From a virus: a DNA stretch of 45,137 nt. The notes beneath the pieces are model-generated. The model did not search any database. It had not been told where the DNA came from and saw nothing but the letters and a program-made list of their open reading frames with translations. A program made the position numbers and the translations under genes. Each line of letters begins with the position of its first letter. The stretch's first letter is position 1. The stretch lies in IMG/VR virus record IMGVR_UViG_3300046804_003816, positions 1 to 45,137 of that record; one strand, given 5' to 3'. Of this stretch, positions 31,841-39,236 are shown in pieces.

Positions 31841-32480
31841 CCTTTTGGAGCCTAGTATATACTTTTTTGGTTAACCGATTTATCACTGGATCGTTGTATT
31901 TTGGAAACTCTGTTTTATACATTCCCAAACTAGGAGCAACAAATTGTCCGTTTAATTTGAGCCTGCTTAGTGTATCGGTATTGTGTAAGTATCGTAAGGC
32001 TCTATGCTTGCCTAAATTTCTACAAAGCTCAAATGCTATACTGATGGAGTAAGCATCGATTTCATCTGGATCACTTAGGTATCTTCCGTGATTGTTGTCA
32101 TGCTCTCGACCGGATTTATAACTGCGTTTTCGATATTGTCCCTGGTGTCGATATTCGTGTATTAGCGAATCGTAAATTTGTATTAAAAGTTCTGTAGAGT
32201 TCTTTTCATGCCACGCACCGTTTTTATTAAAATTGTGCGTTATTATTAGTTCTATAGGGCATTCGTTATTTTTATCGTCTTCGGGATCGTAAAAACCGTT
32301 AACATAAAAAACATCTGTATTGAGGTTTTTATCTTTAACAGTCTTTATTTTTAAATCGATTTCGTGTAACTTTAATTCTTTACGAATCATAGCTAACAGC
32401 TTTTGGAAACTAACTCCTCCCTGAGTTCTACGTCTTATGCTAGTACATATTTCGCAGACAGTTTCCATTATGCCATTCAT
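31815..32480 (-). CDS. Putative zinc metallopeptidase-like protein (HExxH), paralogue B
   Basis: 221 residues from ATG 32480 with AGG 8 nt upstream; a GTG two codons earlier, overlapping the IF-1 stop, is the alternative. H108-E109-Y-R-H112 in SLIHEYRHQGQYRKRSYK and, about 30 residues on, DPDEIDAYSISIAFEL match paralogue A (HEIIHCRQYRSRNF, DTDEIGAFSFNIA). The C-terminal EFPKYNDPVINRLTKKVY parallels GHNHNHPIIKRVKRKA. So the phage carries two diverged copies 8 kb apart. Directly downstream of IF-1 in one operon. Confidence 0.8.
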   Translation of the reverse strand: MNGIMETVCEICTSIRRRTQGGVSFQKLLAMIRKELKLHEIDLKIKTVKDKNLNTDVFYVNGFYDPEDDKNNECPIELIITHNFNKNGAWHEKNSTELLIQIYDSLIHEYRHQGQYRKRSYKSGREHDNNHGRYLSDPDEIDAYSISIAFELCRNLGKHRALRYLHNTDTLSRLKLNGQFVAPSLGMYKTEFPKYNDPVINRLTKKVYTRLQKVDTDLIFM

Positions 32481-32482
32481 AG

Positions 32483-32701
32483 TCACAACCTATAAATTAC
32501 CCTACCTTTTGACAAGTCGTATGGGCTGACTTCTACTTTCACATTATCGCCTAAGATAATGCGAATCTTGTTTTGCTTTAACCTACCACCCATGTAACAG
32601 AGTAAAGGGTTGGGCATATTGTCCACTTTAACCCTAAACATGTTTCCTGGTAATACTTCGTCTACTTTGCCTGTGAGTTCAATAATATCGTCTTTAGCCA
32701 T
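32483..32701 (-). CDS. infA: Translation initiation factor IF-1
   Basis: 72 residues, the exact size of bacterial IF-1, and colinear with it: MAKDDIIELTGKVDEVLPGNMFRVKV (bacterial MAKEDxIExxGxVxExLPNxMFRVEL), then GRLKQNKIRIILGDNVKVEVSPYDLSKGRVIYRL (bacterial GKMRKNYIRILxGDKVxVELxPYDLxKGRI). A single OB fold that occupies the ribosomal A site and helps start-codon selection. A phage copy is unusual. It is TAATG-coupled to an AbrB-like gene with a leaderless-type late promoter. Confidence 0.93.
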   Translation of the reverse strand: MAKDDIIELTGKVDEVLPGNMFRVKVDNMPNPLLCYMGGRLKQNKIRIILGDNVKVEVSPYDLSKGRVIYRL

Positions 32702-32871
32702 TATTTCTTTTCTAGAATGATTGATCCTTCTTCAACTGTAACCGTAATTACATCGCCTTCTTTCCAGCCTAGCTTGTCACGAATTTCTTGGGGGATATTC
32801 ATAAGGACGTTTTCAGGGTCCCCGTCGATTTCTTCAAAAATTTCGCTTGCATCGTAAGTGTACTTTTCCAT
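32701..32871 (-). CDS. AbrB/MazE-type (SpoVT-AbrB fold) DNA-binding protein
   Basis: 56 residues: MEKYTYDASEIFEEIDG, then MNIPQEIRDKLGWKEGDVIT and IILEKK. The I-P-x-x-I-R-x-x-L-G-x-x-x-G-D-V-I-T core is the swapped-hairpin AbrB signature of transition-state regulators and MazE-like antitoxins. No toxin partner is adjacent; the downstream gene is IF-1. The late octamer AGTAAATA ends 5 nt before its ATG and there is no Shine-Dalgarno. It may regulate phage genes by DNA binding. Confidence 0.87.
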   Translation of the reverse strand: MEKYTYDASEIFEEIDGDPENVLMNIPQEIRDKLGWKEGDVITVTVEEGSIILEKK

Positions 32872-32876
32872 AGCAG

Positions 32877-32884
32877 TATTTACT
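32877..32884 (-). promoter_or_regulatory. Late-type promoter octamer AGTAAATA for abrB-like/infA
   Basis: Minus-strand AGTAAATA, then CTGCT and ATG 32871: the same octamer-N5-ATG spacing as iscA, sodB and the zinc-ribbon gene. Confidence 0.5.
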
Positions 32885-32890
32885 CTTAAT

Positions 32891-33439
32891 TTAATCTGAA
32901 TCAGAATCTTTTACAACTATCCAACCTAGTTTATATAAATCGTTTTCAATTTCTTCAGTAACTACACTTTCGGAAACGTAATCACGCTCGTCCCAAAGTT
33001 TATTTTCTTCTTCGTCGTGACTAACATCTCTGATACCCGAGCAATACCAATCAATATAATCGCCCTTTTGTTGCATATGAGCAATTATACCACCTGCATA
33101 ACGCCACGAACACGACCATCTTTGATCTTTGAGTAATGGCCACATTTCACGTTTAACAAATTCATTGTTACACATTGCGGCATACAAGTTCTGGGCATAA
33201 GCATCATCAGCTCGAACCTTCTCTAAAATCCAATCTGTGGTACGCAAGTCCCATTCGAGATTGTCTTTTTGCCAAGCAAGATCTGCTTCACGCTCTTCTT
33301 CTTTAATGTCCCAAGATTCGTAGTACTCTACCATAGCACGAGTATTCTCGTCATTTTCAGGAGTCTTGCCTTTTTCAGCTTGGCGCTTGAGGTAGTTTTC
33401 TTTTTGGAAAGAATTACGTTGTGGGCTTTTGCTAATCAT
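32891..33439 (-). CDS. Acidic conserved phage protein, function unknown
   Basis: 182 residues. A helical acidic N-terminal half (WDIKEEEREADLAWQKDNLEWDLRTTDWI) is followed by NLYAAMCNNEFVKREMWPLLKDQRWSCSWRYAGGIIA and GDYIDWYCSG. I have seen the RxWSCSWRYAGGIIA and DYIDWYCSG blocks in T4-like phages without function. The start overlaps by 8 nt the end of the secreted HExxH gene. A TTGACA about 40 bp upstream lacks a good -10. Confidence 0.75.
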   Translation of the reverse strand: MISKSPQRNSFQKENYLKRQAEKGKTPENDENTRAMVEYYESWDIKEEEREADLAWQKDNLEWDLRTTDWILEKVRADDAYAQNLYAAMCNNEFVKREMWPLLKDQRWSCSWRYAGGIIAHMQQKGDYIDWYCSGIRDVSHDEEENKLWDERDYVSESVVTEEIENDLYKLGWIVVKDSDSD

Positions 33440-33749
33440 GGAAGTTACCTTGCAAACAATGTAGCATCTCGTGACCTAGGTTGTCAATAGTGAACTTTTT
33501 CGGAATAATTATAGTACAAGTATCAGCTTCCCAAAATGAGCAAGCCTGCATTGCATAACCAAATCCGTTGCGTCCACGCTTACGACTTTCTGCCTCACAG
33601 ACTTTGTCGACGTTATCAACGGCTCGGATAGTAACGGTTGTTTTATTGGTAAAGTTGTTTTTGGCATCGTATTTGAAATTGGGGTTTTGCCAATCTGCCA
33701 AAACATTAGTAGAAACTAGTAATACTGCCAAAATTGTTGCCTTAAACAT
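33432..33749 (-). CDS. Small secreted protein with HExxH motif
   Basis: 105 residues. Signal peptide MFKATILAVLLVSTNVLA, then a mature domain with CEAESRKRGRNGFGYAMQACSFW and a C-terminal DNLGHEMLHCLQGNF, where H93-E94-M-L-H97 is a zinc-protease-type HExxH. Three cysteines in the mature part suggest a periplasmic oxidised protein. The chain ends 8 residues after the motif, so any third zinc ligand must come from elsewhere; it may be a minimal metalloprotein or a degraded relative. AGAGG precedes ATG 33749. It lies downstream of the tRNA-like gene in the same transcript. Confidence 0.8.
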   Translation of the reverse strand: MFKATILAVLLVSTNVLADWQNPNFKYDAKNNFTNKTTVTIRAVDNVDKVCEAESRKRGRNGFGYAMQACSFWEADTCTIIIPKKFTIDNLGHEMLHCLQGNFHD

Positions 33750-33775
33750 TTGCGCCTCTGTGTGTAGTTAAACGG

Positions 33776-33872
33776 TGTAGACGGTAGGATTCGAACCTAC
33801 AAAGCCACCACTATGGGCTAGGCCTGTGCCCTCCCCGAAGGGAGGAGGTCTACCAATTCCACTCACGTCTAC
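33776..33872 (-). tRNA. tRNA-like gene, leucine-type D arm, anomalous anticodon arm
   Basis: 97 nt on the minus strand. A 7-bp acceptor GTAGACG/CGTCTAC with discriminator A, a perfect T arm GTAGG-TTCGAAT-CCTAC, and a D arm containing GGAATTGGTAGAC, the hallmark of bacterial tRNA-Leu. The middle does not fold as a normal tRNA: the anticodon position is occupied by a very stable C/G stem closed by UUCG (or a 6-nt loop CTTCGG), with no standard 7-nt loop carrying U33. A long variable arm (AGGCC paired with GGCTT) follows. The next genome bases are CC then G, so CCA is not encoded. It may be a leucine tRNA with an insertion, a non-decoding tRNA-like RNA, or a sequencing artefact. Confidence 0.7.
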
Positions 33873-33878
33873 ATTTGT

Positions 33879-33907
33879 AGTATAGCACCAAATTGAATTA
33901 AAGTCAA
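33879..33907 (-). promoter_or_regulatory. Sigma70 promoter for the tRNA-like gene
   Basis: TTGACT (33907-33902), 17 bp, TATACT (33884-33879). The predicted start falls at about 33872, the first base of the tRNA-like RNA, so no 5' processing would be required. Confidence 0.82.
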
Positions 33908-33917
33908 AGTGTTTTGG

Positions 33918-34331
33918 TTACACAGTTATGATTTGGCCGTCAGCTTGTCGAATTGTTGTCGAATCCGGTGTAACGTTTGCGATGAGCCCGCGTTCTTCCA
34001 TTCCTTCAATTTGATACTCAACTAACAAGTTGTGACCTTTTGATTTGTAATACGCTGCACGATCAGAGGCAAAAGAAGGATCTAGTTGTTTTATCATTGT
34101 CATGAAATCTCGAAAAGATTCGACGTCTGGGTGTGTTATCTCTAAAGTCCAGGATAAACTATTTGGGTCGCTGACAAGTTCGTGATCTCGGGTAGAAGTT
34201 GATGTTACAACTCCTGGATGTTCTGTAACCATATCTAGAATAGCCTTTCTTCTAAGAATACCTTCTTCAGTTTGTTCGAAGAACGGCACAGAAGTGTCTG
34301 GGCGTGTTCCGGTGTAAAATGTTGTTACCAT
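33918..34331 (-). CDS. Phage protein of unknown function
   Basis: 137 residues. Starts MVTTFYTGTRPDTSVPFFEQT; the middle LSWTLEITHPDVESFRDFMTMIKQL and the end EYQIEGMEERGLIANVTPDS form alternating strand/helix segments. No motif recognised. The gene has CGGAG upstream and its own AATAAATA late octamer, so it is likely expressed late, perhaps as a virion or assembly protein; this is inferred from the promoter only. Confidence 0.72.
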   Translation of the reverse strand: MVTTFYTGTRPDTSVPFFEQTEEGILRRKAILDMVTEHPGVVTSTSTRDHELVSDPNSLSWTLEITHPDVESFRDFMTMIKQLDPSFASDRAAYYKSKGHNLLVEYQIEGMEERGLIANVTPDSTTIRQADGQIITV

Positions 34332-34352
34332 TATAAGTCTCCGCTATGTAGC

Positions 34353-34360
34353 TATTTATT
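34353..34360 (-). promoter_or_regulatory. Late-type promoter octamer AATAAATA
   Basis: Minus-strand AATAAATA, 22 bp before ATG 34331, followed by a leader with CGGAG. It forms a divergent pair with the identical octamer at 34380-34387 on the plus strand. Confidence 0.6.
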
Positions 34361-34379
34361 TAAGTAAAATTTTTACCAC

Positions 34380-34387
34380 AATAAATA
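34380..34387 (+). promoter_or_regulatory. Late-type promoter octamer AATAAATA
   Basis: Plus-strand AATAAATA, 23 bp before ATG 34411 of the B12-type radical SAM gene. The leader has no clear Shine-Dalgarno. Confidence 0.55.
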
Positions 34388-34410
34388 GTTGTTTATTAAC
34401 ATGCTACTTT

Positions 34411-35898
34411 ATGGACGTTGTTTTATTAACTACTGTTTTACCCTATGAACATTATACTTGGCAACTTAAACCAGGTTTTGTAAACAACTTGTTTAGAGGT
34501 ATGGGATCTTATCAAATAGCATGGTATCTTAGAGAACACGGATATTCCGTCCAAGTAATTGATTTTATTAAGTATCTGACAACAAAACAAATTTTAGAAT
34601 TACTAGATAAATTTGTCACGCAGGAAACTAAAATTGTTGGGTTAGGGGTACTTGGGCTATTAGAACAAGATGCATGGTTATTTGTAAAGTTTCAAGATGT
34701 AATGTTTCGTGCTCGTAGAAAATATCCGTGGGTTACTATTGTTGGCGGTGGCCCAACTGCTAATCGTTTTGAAGACGAATTTTCAAAAGGAACATTTGAT
34801 TGGCTAATTGTTGGTCACGCAGAAGATAGTATGTTGTCGCTAACAAATCACATAATTAGATTAGATAAGGCTCCGATGTATGAACGGACTCCTAAAGGTG
34901 CTCGACTAATACGAGAATCGTTTAGTGTTCCTGTTGAAAAGAAATTTGACATACAACATTCTCAACATAGATGGCATGATAGAGACTGCATACAACAAGG
35001 CGAAGCTTTACCTTTAGAAACAACACGCGGCTGTATTTTTAAATGTAAATTCTGCCAATATCCTCTAATCGGTAAAAACAAAAGAGATTTTTTACGAAAC
35101 ATGTCGGAGATCAGGGACGAGTTGCTTGATAACTACGAGCGTTTTAAAACTGTAAATTATTACATACTAGACGACACTTTTAATGCCGACAAAGATCGTG
35201 TAGAAGAGTTTTGGCAAATGACTAAAACATTGCCTTTTAAAATAAGATATAGTACATATCTTAGATTAGACTTAATAGAAGCGCACCCGCAAACCGCAGC
35301 TATGTTACAAGAAAGCGGACTAGTAGGAGCATTTTTTGGAATAGAAACTTTTAACCCCGAAGCTGCTCTTATGGTTGGAAAGGCATTTAGCGGAAAAAAA
35401 GCTAAAGAATATTTGCCTAAACTTATGAAAGAGATATGGGGTAATAAAGTTTCTGTGTATTGTGGACTGATAGCAGGATTTCCACAAGAAACATATGAAG
35501 ACTTACAAGCAACTAATCAATGGATGCGAGATCAAGGAATTCATTGCTGGGGATGGAATCCTTTATTCATTAATAAGGTTCATAATTTTATTTCTGAATA
35601 TCAAAGTGAGTTTGATAGAAACGCAGAGTCTTATGGTTTTAGGTTTCTCGATGATTCAAATAATTGGGTAACAGACACAACCTCTTTTGTTGAAGCACAG
35701 CATTGGGCTAGAGAGTTACAAATAAATCCTACACAAAAACCAGCATCTTGGGCAATACCAGAATTTTTAAATTATCCTGCTGTAAATATGGATCTTATTT
35801 TAAACGAAAGTGCAGTTAATATTTTTGCAAAAACTAATATGCATCAGCAACGAGTAGCATGGCTACGTCAATATGTTGATATGCTTAAAAATCTTTAA
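34411..35898 (+). CDS. B12-binding-type radical SAM protein
   Basis: 495 residues. The N-terminal 150 residues have a Rossmann-type cobalamin-binding layout (VVLLTTVLPYEH, WVTIVGGGPTANRF, FDWLIVGHAEDS) without an obvious DxHxxG, so cobalamin may be lost. The radical SAM core starts LETTRGCIFKCKFCQYP with C208, C212, C215, continues with NYYILDDTFN and ends with KVSVYCGLIAGFPQE, typical of class B/MiaB-like cores. Such enzymes methylate or rearrange unactivated carbons. The only plus-strand gene of the right-hand island; it converges with the desaturase gene (1 nt between the two stops). Confidence 0.87.
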   Translation: MDVVLLTTVLPYEHYTWQLKPGFVNNLFRGMGSYQIAWYLREHGYSVQVIDFIKYLTTKQILELLDKFVTQETKIVGLGVLGLLEQDAWLFVKFQDVMFRARRKYPWVTIVGGGPTANRFEDEFSKGTFDWLIVGHAEDSMLSLTNHIIRLDKAPMYERTPKGARLIRESFSVPVEKKFDIQHSQHRWHDRDCIQQGEALPLETTRGCIFKCKFCQYPLIGKNKRDFLRNMSEIRDELLDNYERFKTVNYYILDDTFNADKDRVEEFWQMTKTLPFKIRYSTYLRLDLIEAHPQTAAMLQESGLVGAFFGIETFNPEAALMVGKAFSGKKAKEYLPKLMKEIWGNKVSVYCGLIAGFPQETYEDLQATNQWMRDQGIHCWGWNPLFINKVHNFISEYQSEFDRNAESYGFRFLDDSNNWVTDTTSFVEAQHWARELQINPTQKPASWAIPEFLNYPAVNMDLILNESAVNIFAKTNMHQQRVAWLRQYVDMLKNL

Positions 35899-35899
35899 A

Positions 35900-36688
35900 T
35901 TATTTTTTAATTAATTTTATAATCCAATATGTGGGATCAAGTTCCCACCAATGCCTATGTCCGTAGTTTGGGTTCTTAGCATCACCATGATGATTGTTAT
36001 GCCATGTTTCTCCTAGTATCAACGGAAATAACCATACAACATTCACAGCATCATTGTCTTGCTCGTAATTTTTATATCCATAAGTTTTAGAGTGATTCAT
36101 GCTAGTTTGTATACTGTAGCTATGTAAGGTAATAAATGCCGGTAATGCTAATGTATAAAGCCAAACTTCTAAATTGATTAACGCTATTACTGCATGGCTT
36201 ATCCATAATATTTTTTGATAATGGTTGTGTAAGAACATTACATCTTTATCCCGCATTAAATCTATACAAGACCTAGGATTCAAATCTCCCTCTTTTAGTT
36301 TAAACATCCATAAAATGTAACTATGAGCAAAACCGTCTTTAGGGCTATGGGGATCGCCTTCTTTATCGGTATATCTATGATGATAGCCTCTATGTACAGT
36401 TACCCAAAATATTGGACTGCCTTGGCCGGCTACCGCAGCTGACCATAGCATAAACAGCTTAACGGGTTTAGAAACTTCAAAGCCTTTATGACTCAAGTAT
36501 CTGTGATAGCAAGCACTTATACCTAACATCATTAAGCAAATATAACCAGCTATAGTAGCTACCCACCACCAACTTGGTGCGGATCCATCAATTACATTCC
36601 AGATGGCCCAGACACCTATGAACTGCATAGGAACAACGCTGCCCCAAAGGTTCGGTTGTTTAAAAGTATTTTTTATAATATCTATCAT
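35900..36688 (-). CDS. Fatty-acid (delta-9 type) desaturase, integral membrane
   Basis: 262 residues with several hydrophobic segments. The three histidine boxes of the di-iron acyl desaturases are present: H62-RYLS-H67, H99-RGY-H103-H104 (DPHSP follows), and HNNHH in GETWHNNHHGDAKNPNYG. The WELDPTYWIIKLIKK end is also typical of bacterial delta-9 desaturases. It inserts a double bond into acyl chains in the inner membrane, needing reductant from the host. In a phage it could alter membrane fluidity or, given its neighbours, desaturate an acyl part of a made compound. ATGA overlap with the PP-loop gene upstream. Confidence 0.9.
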   Translation of the reverse strand: MIDIIKNTFKQPNLWGSVVPMQFIGVWAIWNVIDGSAPSWWWVATIAGYICLMMLGISACYHRYLSHKGFEVSKPVKLFMLWSAAVAGQGSPIFWVTVHRGYHHRYTDKEGDPHSPKDGFAHSYILWMFKLKEGDLNPRSCIDLMRDKDVMFLHNHYQKILWISHAVIALINLEVWLYTLALPAFITLHSYSIQTSMNHSKTYGYKNYEQDNDAVNVVWLFPLILGETWHNNHHGDAKNPNYGHRHWWELDPTYWIIKLIKK

Positions 36689-37968
36689 AAAATAATATCC
36701 GTAGATATGTTAGTTATCTTGTCAAGTTCGTAGTTAATGGTTGTTATTGGTAAAAACTTGTCTATGCTTCCAAGATTATAATATCTACGCCAAACTCTTA
36801 ATCCTGTTGCTTGTCCTTCCGCATTAAATGTCCAGAATCGTTTGTCGATAGTTTTTTGTAAATTTTGTAAGTCCGACGACATCATCTGATAAACTTCTGT
36901 TCCTTGGTGATGTTTATAGAACCAGAAGTCGTGATTGCCTAACAGCATTTTGTCAGGTTTTTGTGCTTGGAAACTTTGTTTTTTTATTGCCGGGTAAATT
37001 GCTGGAACTATACCCCTTTCATAAATTCCAGGGTTGCCGCCGTTAAACCACTGTACAAACTTTGAGTGTTCTGGCTTATACCAATACTGCTCTTTCGATA
37101 CAAGGTTAGTATAGTTTTCGTAATTTAAAGGCATATAGTTATAGATATTTTTATTCTCAGGTCTCAGTATAAATCTTGCAGTAACATGGGCCTGTTTAAT
37201 AATCATCTGAGGTAACTGCGGTGCATGATAAAAGAATACAGGGTTTGTGTTAGGATGATTGATAGAATCATATTTGTTATTATACACACAATCTGCAAAA
37301 GTAATTGCCATATAGGACTTATAGCGTATTAGCTGAGGTTTATCAATGCCTTGGACAACTGCAATCTTTTTACCTGATTCTGCTATTCTTTTTAAATGAG
37401 TATATCTATCAAGATTATAACGACCAGCCATAGTAGGGTGTATCCAATCCGTTCCTTTAAGCAACCAGTCATCTTGTTTATAATTTAACATGTCTTCAAA
37501 ATAATCATGAAGTGTGACCTTGATATTAGGATGTTCTACTTGTATTTTCTTTAAGAACGGTATTTGTGTTATAAATGTTTCGTCGATGGTATTTCTAACA
37601 TCTGTATTTGTTGGATCAGGAGCATGCCAATCGCGGAGACCAGAGACTGGTGCGCTAGCAACTATTTCGTCCACACGGATACCGTTATTTAAAAATGCGT
37701 ATAGCATATTAGTACTATCGGCGCCACCACTGCAAAACAATAATACATAGTCGTATTCTGATCTTATTTGTTGAGCTCTTATTTTATAAAACTCGTCTAG
37801 ACTTGTCTCCGGCTCTTCAGACCAGTTAAATGCTTGGAATGAAGAATCATTAAAAATCCACTTAACATCTTCTGGCTGCAAGTTTAACTGCTGTGCTCTT
37901 AAGATAGCTAAAATTTTATTATGGAATTTTTCTTGCCCAACAAGGTAGTATCCTAGATCGTCTGTCAT
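36685..37968 (-). CDS. PP-loop ATPase (asparagine-synthetase/ExsB-like), first of three
   Basis: 427 residues. The ATP-pyrophosphatase loop SGGADS lies at residues 80-85 in YVLLFCSGGADSTNMLYAF, followed by a Rossmann-type core (VDEIVASAPVSG, KIAVVQGIDKPQLIRYKSY). No zinc CxxCxxC as in QueC, and no glutaminase domain as in true asparagine synthetase, so it probably adenylates a carboxyl or carbonyl group and receives nitrogen from elsewhere. ATGA overlaps link it to the desaturase and to the ATP-grasp gene. Product unknown. Confidence 0.83.
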   Translation of the reverse strand: MTDDLGYYLVGQEKFHNKILAILRAQQLNLQPEDVKWIFNDSSFQAFNWSEEPETSLDEFYKIRAQQIRSEYDYVLLFCSGGADSTNMLYAFLNNGIRVDEIVASAPVSGLRDWHAPDPTNTDVRNTIDETFITQIPFLKKIQVEHPNIKVTLHDYFEDMLNYKQDDWLLKGTDWIHPTMAGRYNLDRYTHLKRIAESGKKIAVVQGIDKPQLIRYKSYMAITFADCVYNNKYDSINHPNTNPVFFYHAPQLPQMIIKQAHVTARFILRPENKNIYNYMPLNYENYTNLVSKEQYWYKPEHSKFVQWFNGGNPGIYERGIVPAIYPAIKKQSFQAQKPDKMLLGNHDFWFYKHHQGTEVYQMMSSDLQNLQKTIDKRFWTFNAEGQATGLRVWRRYYNLGSIDKFLPITTINYELDKITNISTDIIL

Positions 37969-39236
37969 TTTAAAAGTCCTATATCTTTACGATAGTAATA
38001 ATCACCTAACTCTTGCTGAGATAGAAAATTGTAAATTCGAGAACTGCATTCTTCAATAGTGTTGCCAACAGTTAAAAAAGAGTATGGGTATATTCGATAT
38101 CCAAATTCACTAAGCATGCGATAATAAGAAATGCCCTCTGGGATATTTGTTATGTTTGGAAAATTACAATTTTTCCCCACAGTAGGCCAATTTTTATTAG
38201 TTAATCGTATACAAACAGATTTTTTATCTGAAAAAGTTATTTCGGGTAATGGATTGTTATTAGCAATATCTATCATTAGATCTAAAAGGTTGTTTTCAAT
38301 TAAAGATAGTATTGTAAGACCTTCGGGCTCTCCTAACCTAGTATTGACTTCTAACAACAATGGATTATTATCCTTATCAACAATTATACCTAAAAACATA
38401 AATCCTTTGTAAACAATGTTTTTTGATTTAAAATAGTTATGAATTTTTTCTGCATAAGTGTATGCCACATCATTGACATCTGTAACAGAATAACATCCTA
38501 CACCATCGGTCATACATCCTTTATCATCCTCATACATTTGTTTGTAATCTCTTGCTGAACCAATGTACTTAATACCAGTGCTATTGCAAATTACATGATA
38601 CGAATATTCTTTAGATCCTTCTACAAACTCTTCGATTATAAAGTTTAAATTATTATAATCTGTTTTATAAAGCATATTAAGTATGGATTTAAAACCGTTG
38701 CCGTCTGTAAATCTTTTTAACTCCTCTTCCCAATTATCATCTGTAACAATAATTGTCTGCATACCTACTCTGTAATCTTGGTCGTATTTTAAGACAAATG
38801 GACGTTTAAAGGTCGGAAACTTTTCTATCAATTCACTGCCCTTGACAATTATATGGTCAGGCGTCGGGATACCTAATTCTTTAAACACACGTTTAGAGTA
38901 TACTTTTGACCATTCTAAAAATCCAATTTCTCGTTCGGGACAAATATACGGAACACCTCTGAGAGCTAGCTCGTCGTGAAACGAACGTGATAGCTGATAC
39001 CCTAACTGATTTGTAACAATTAGATCTAGTCCAGGAATTCTTATACTATCAGATAGCATTTTTTCTCGATCATCTTTTGCTATACTAGTAGTCGAAATGG
39101 GTGTATATCGATCAGTAGGAGTACTTACTGCTGGATGTGCATCGCAATGATACACATGACTTACTCGTGGGTCATTTAAGAATTTTTCTATAAAATAGTC
39201 ACTGTTTGATGTGTTCGACGCAACTAGTATTTTCAC
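37965..39236 (-). CDS. ATP-grasp ligase related to PurD (GAR synthetase)
   Basis: 423 residues, the length of PurD. Start GTG 39236, whose GTGA overlaps the upstream stop; MKILVASNTSNSDYFIEKFLNDPRVSHVY matches the PurD N-terminal fold. ATP-grasp blocks: FVLKYDQDYRVGMQTIIVTDD, FVEGSKEYSYHVICN, GSARDYKQMYEDDKG followed by TDGVGCYS (PurD: AQDHKR...DxGPNTGGMGAYS) and LLEVNTRLGEPEGLT (PurD ExNVRFGDPE). The PurD TGG is replaced by TDG, so the substrate may differ from phosphoribosylamine plus glycine. It forms an amide-type bond at the cost of ATP. A cluster of PP-loop and GNAT genes surrounds it. Confidence 0.87.
   Translation of the reverse strand: MKILVASNTSNSDYFIEKFLNDPRVSHVYHCDAHPAVSTPTDRYTPISTTSIAKDDREKMLSDSIRIPGLDLIVTNQLGYQLSRSFHDELALRGVPYICPEREIGFLEWSKVYSKRVFKELGIPTPDHIIVKGSELIEKFPTFKRPFVLKYDQDYRVGMQTIIVTDDNWEEELKRFTDGNGFKSILNMLYKTDYNNLNFIIEEFVEGSKEYSYHVICNSTGIKYIGSARDYKQMYEDDKGCMTDGVGCYSVTDVNDVAYTYAEKIHNYFKSKNIVYKGFMFLGIIVDKDNNPLLLEVNTRLGEPEGLTILSLIENNLLDLMIDIANNNPLPEITFSDKKSVCIRLTNKNWPTVGKNCNFPNITNIPEGISYYRMLSEFGYRIYPYSFLTVGNTIEECSSRIYNFLSQQELGDYYYRKDIGLLK

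Noticed and set aside
33481-33486. TTGACA box near the 3' part of the secreted HExxH gene as a seventh sigma70 promoter
   Set aside because: The hexamers at 17 or 18 bp (CTACAT, TACATT) are poor -10 matches, and it is not at a gene end like the others.
37965-39236. Calling the ATP-grasp protein a housekeeping purD
   Set aside because: The overall fold and many motifs match, but the ligand loop differs (TDG instead of TGG) and no other purine genes are near.
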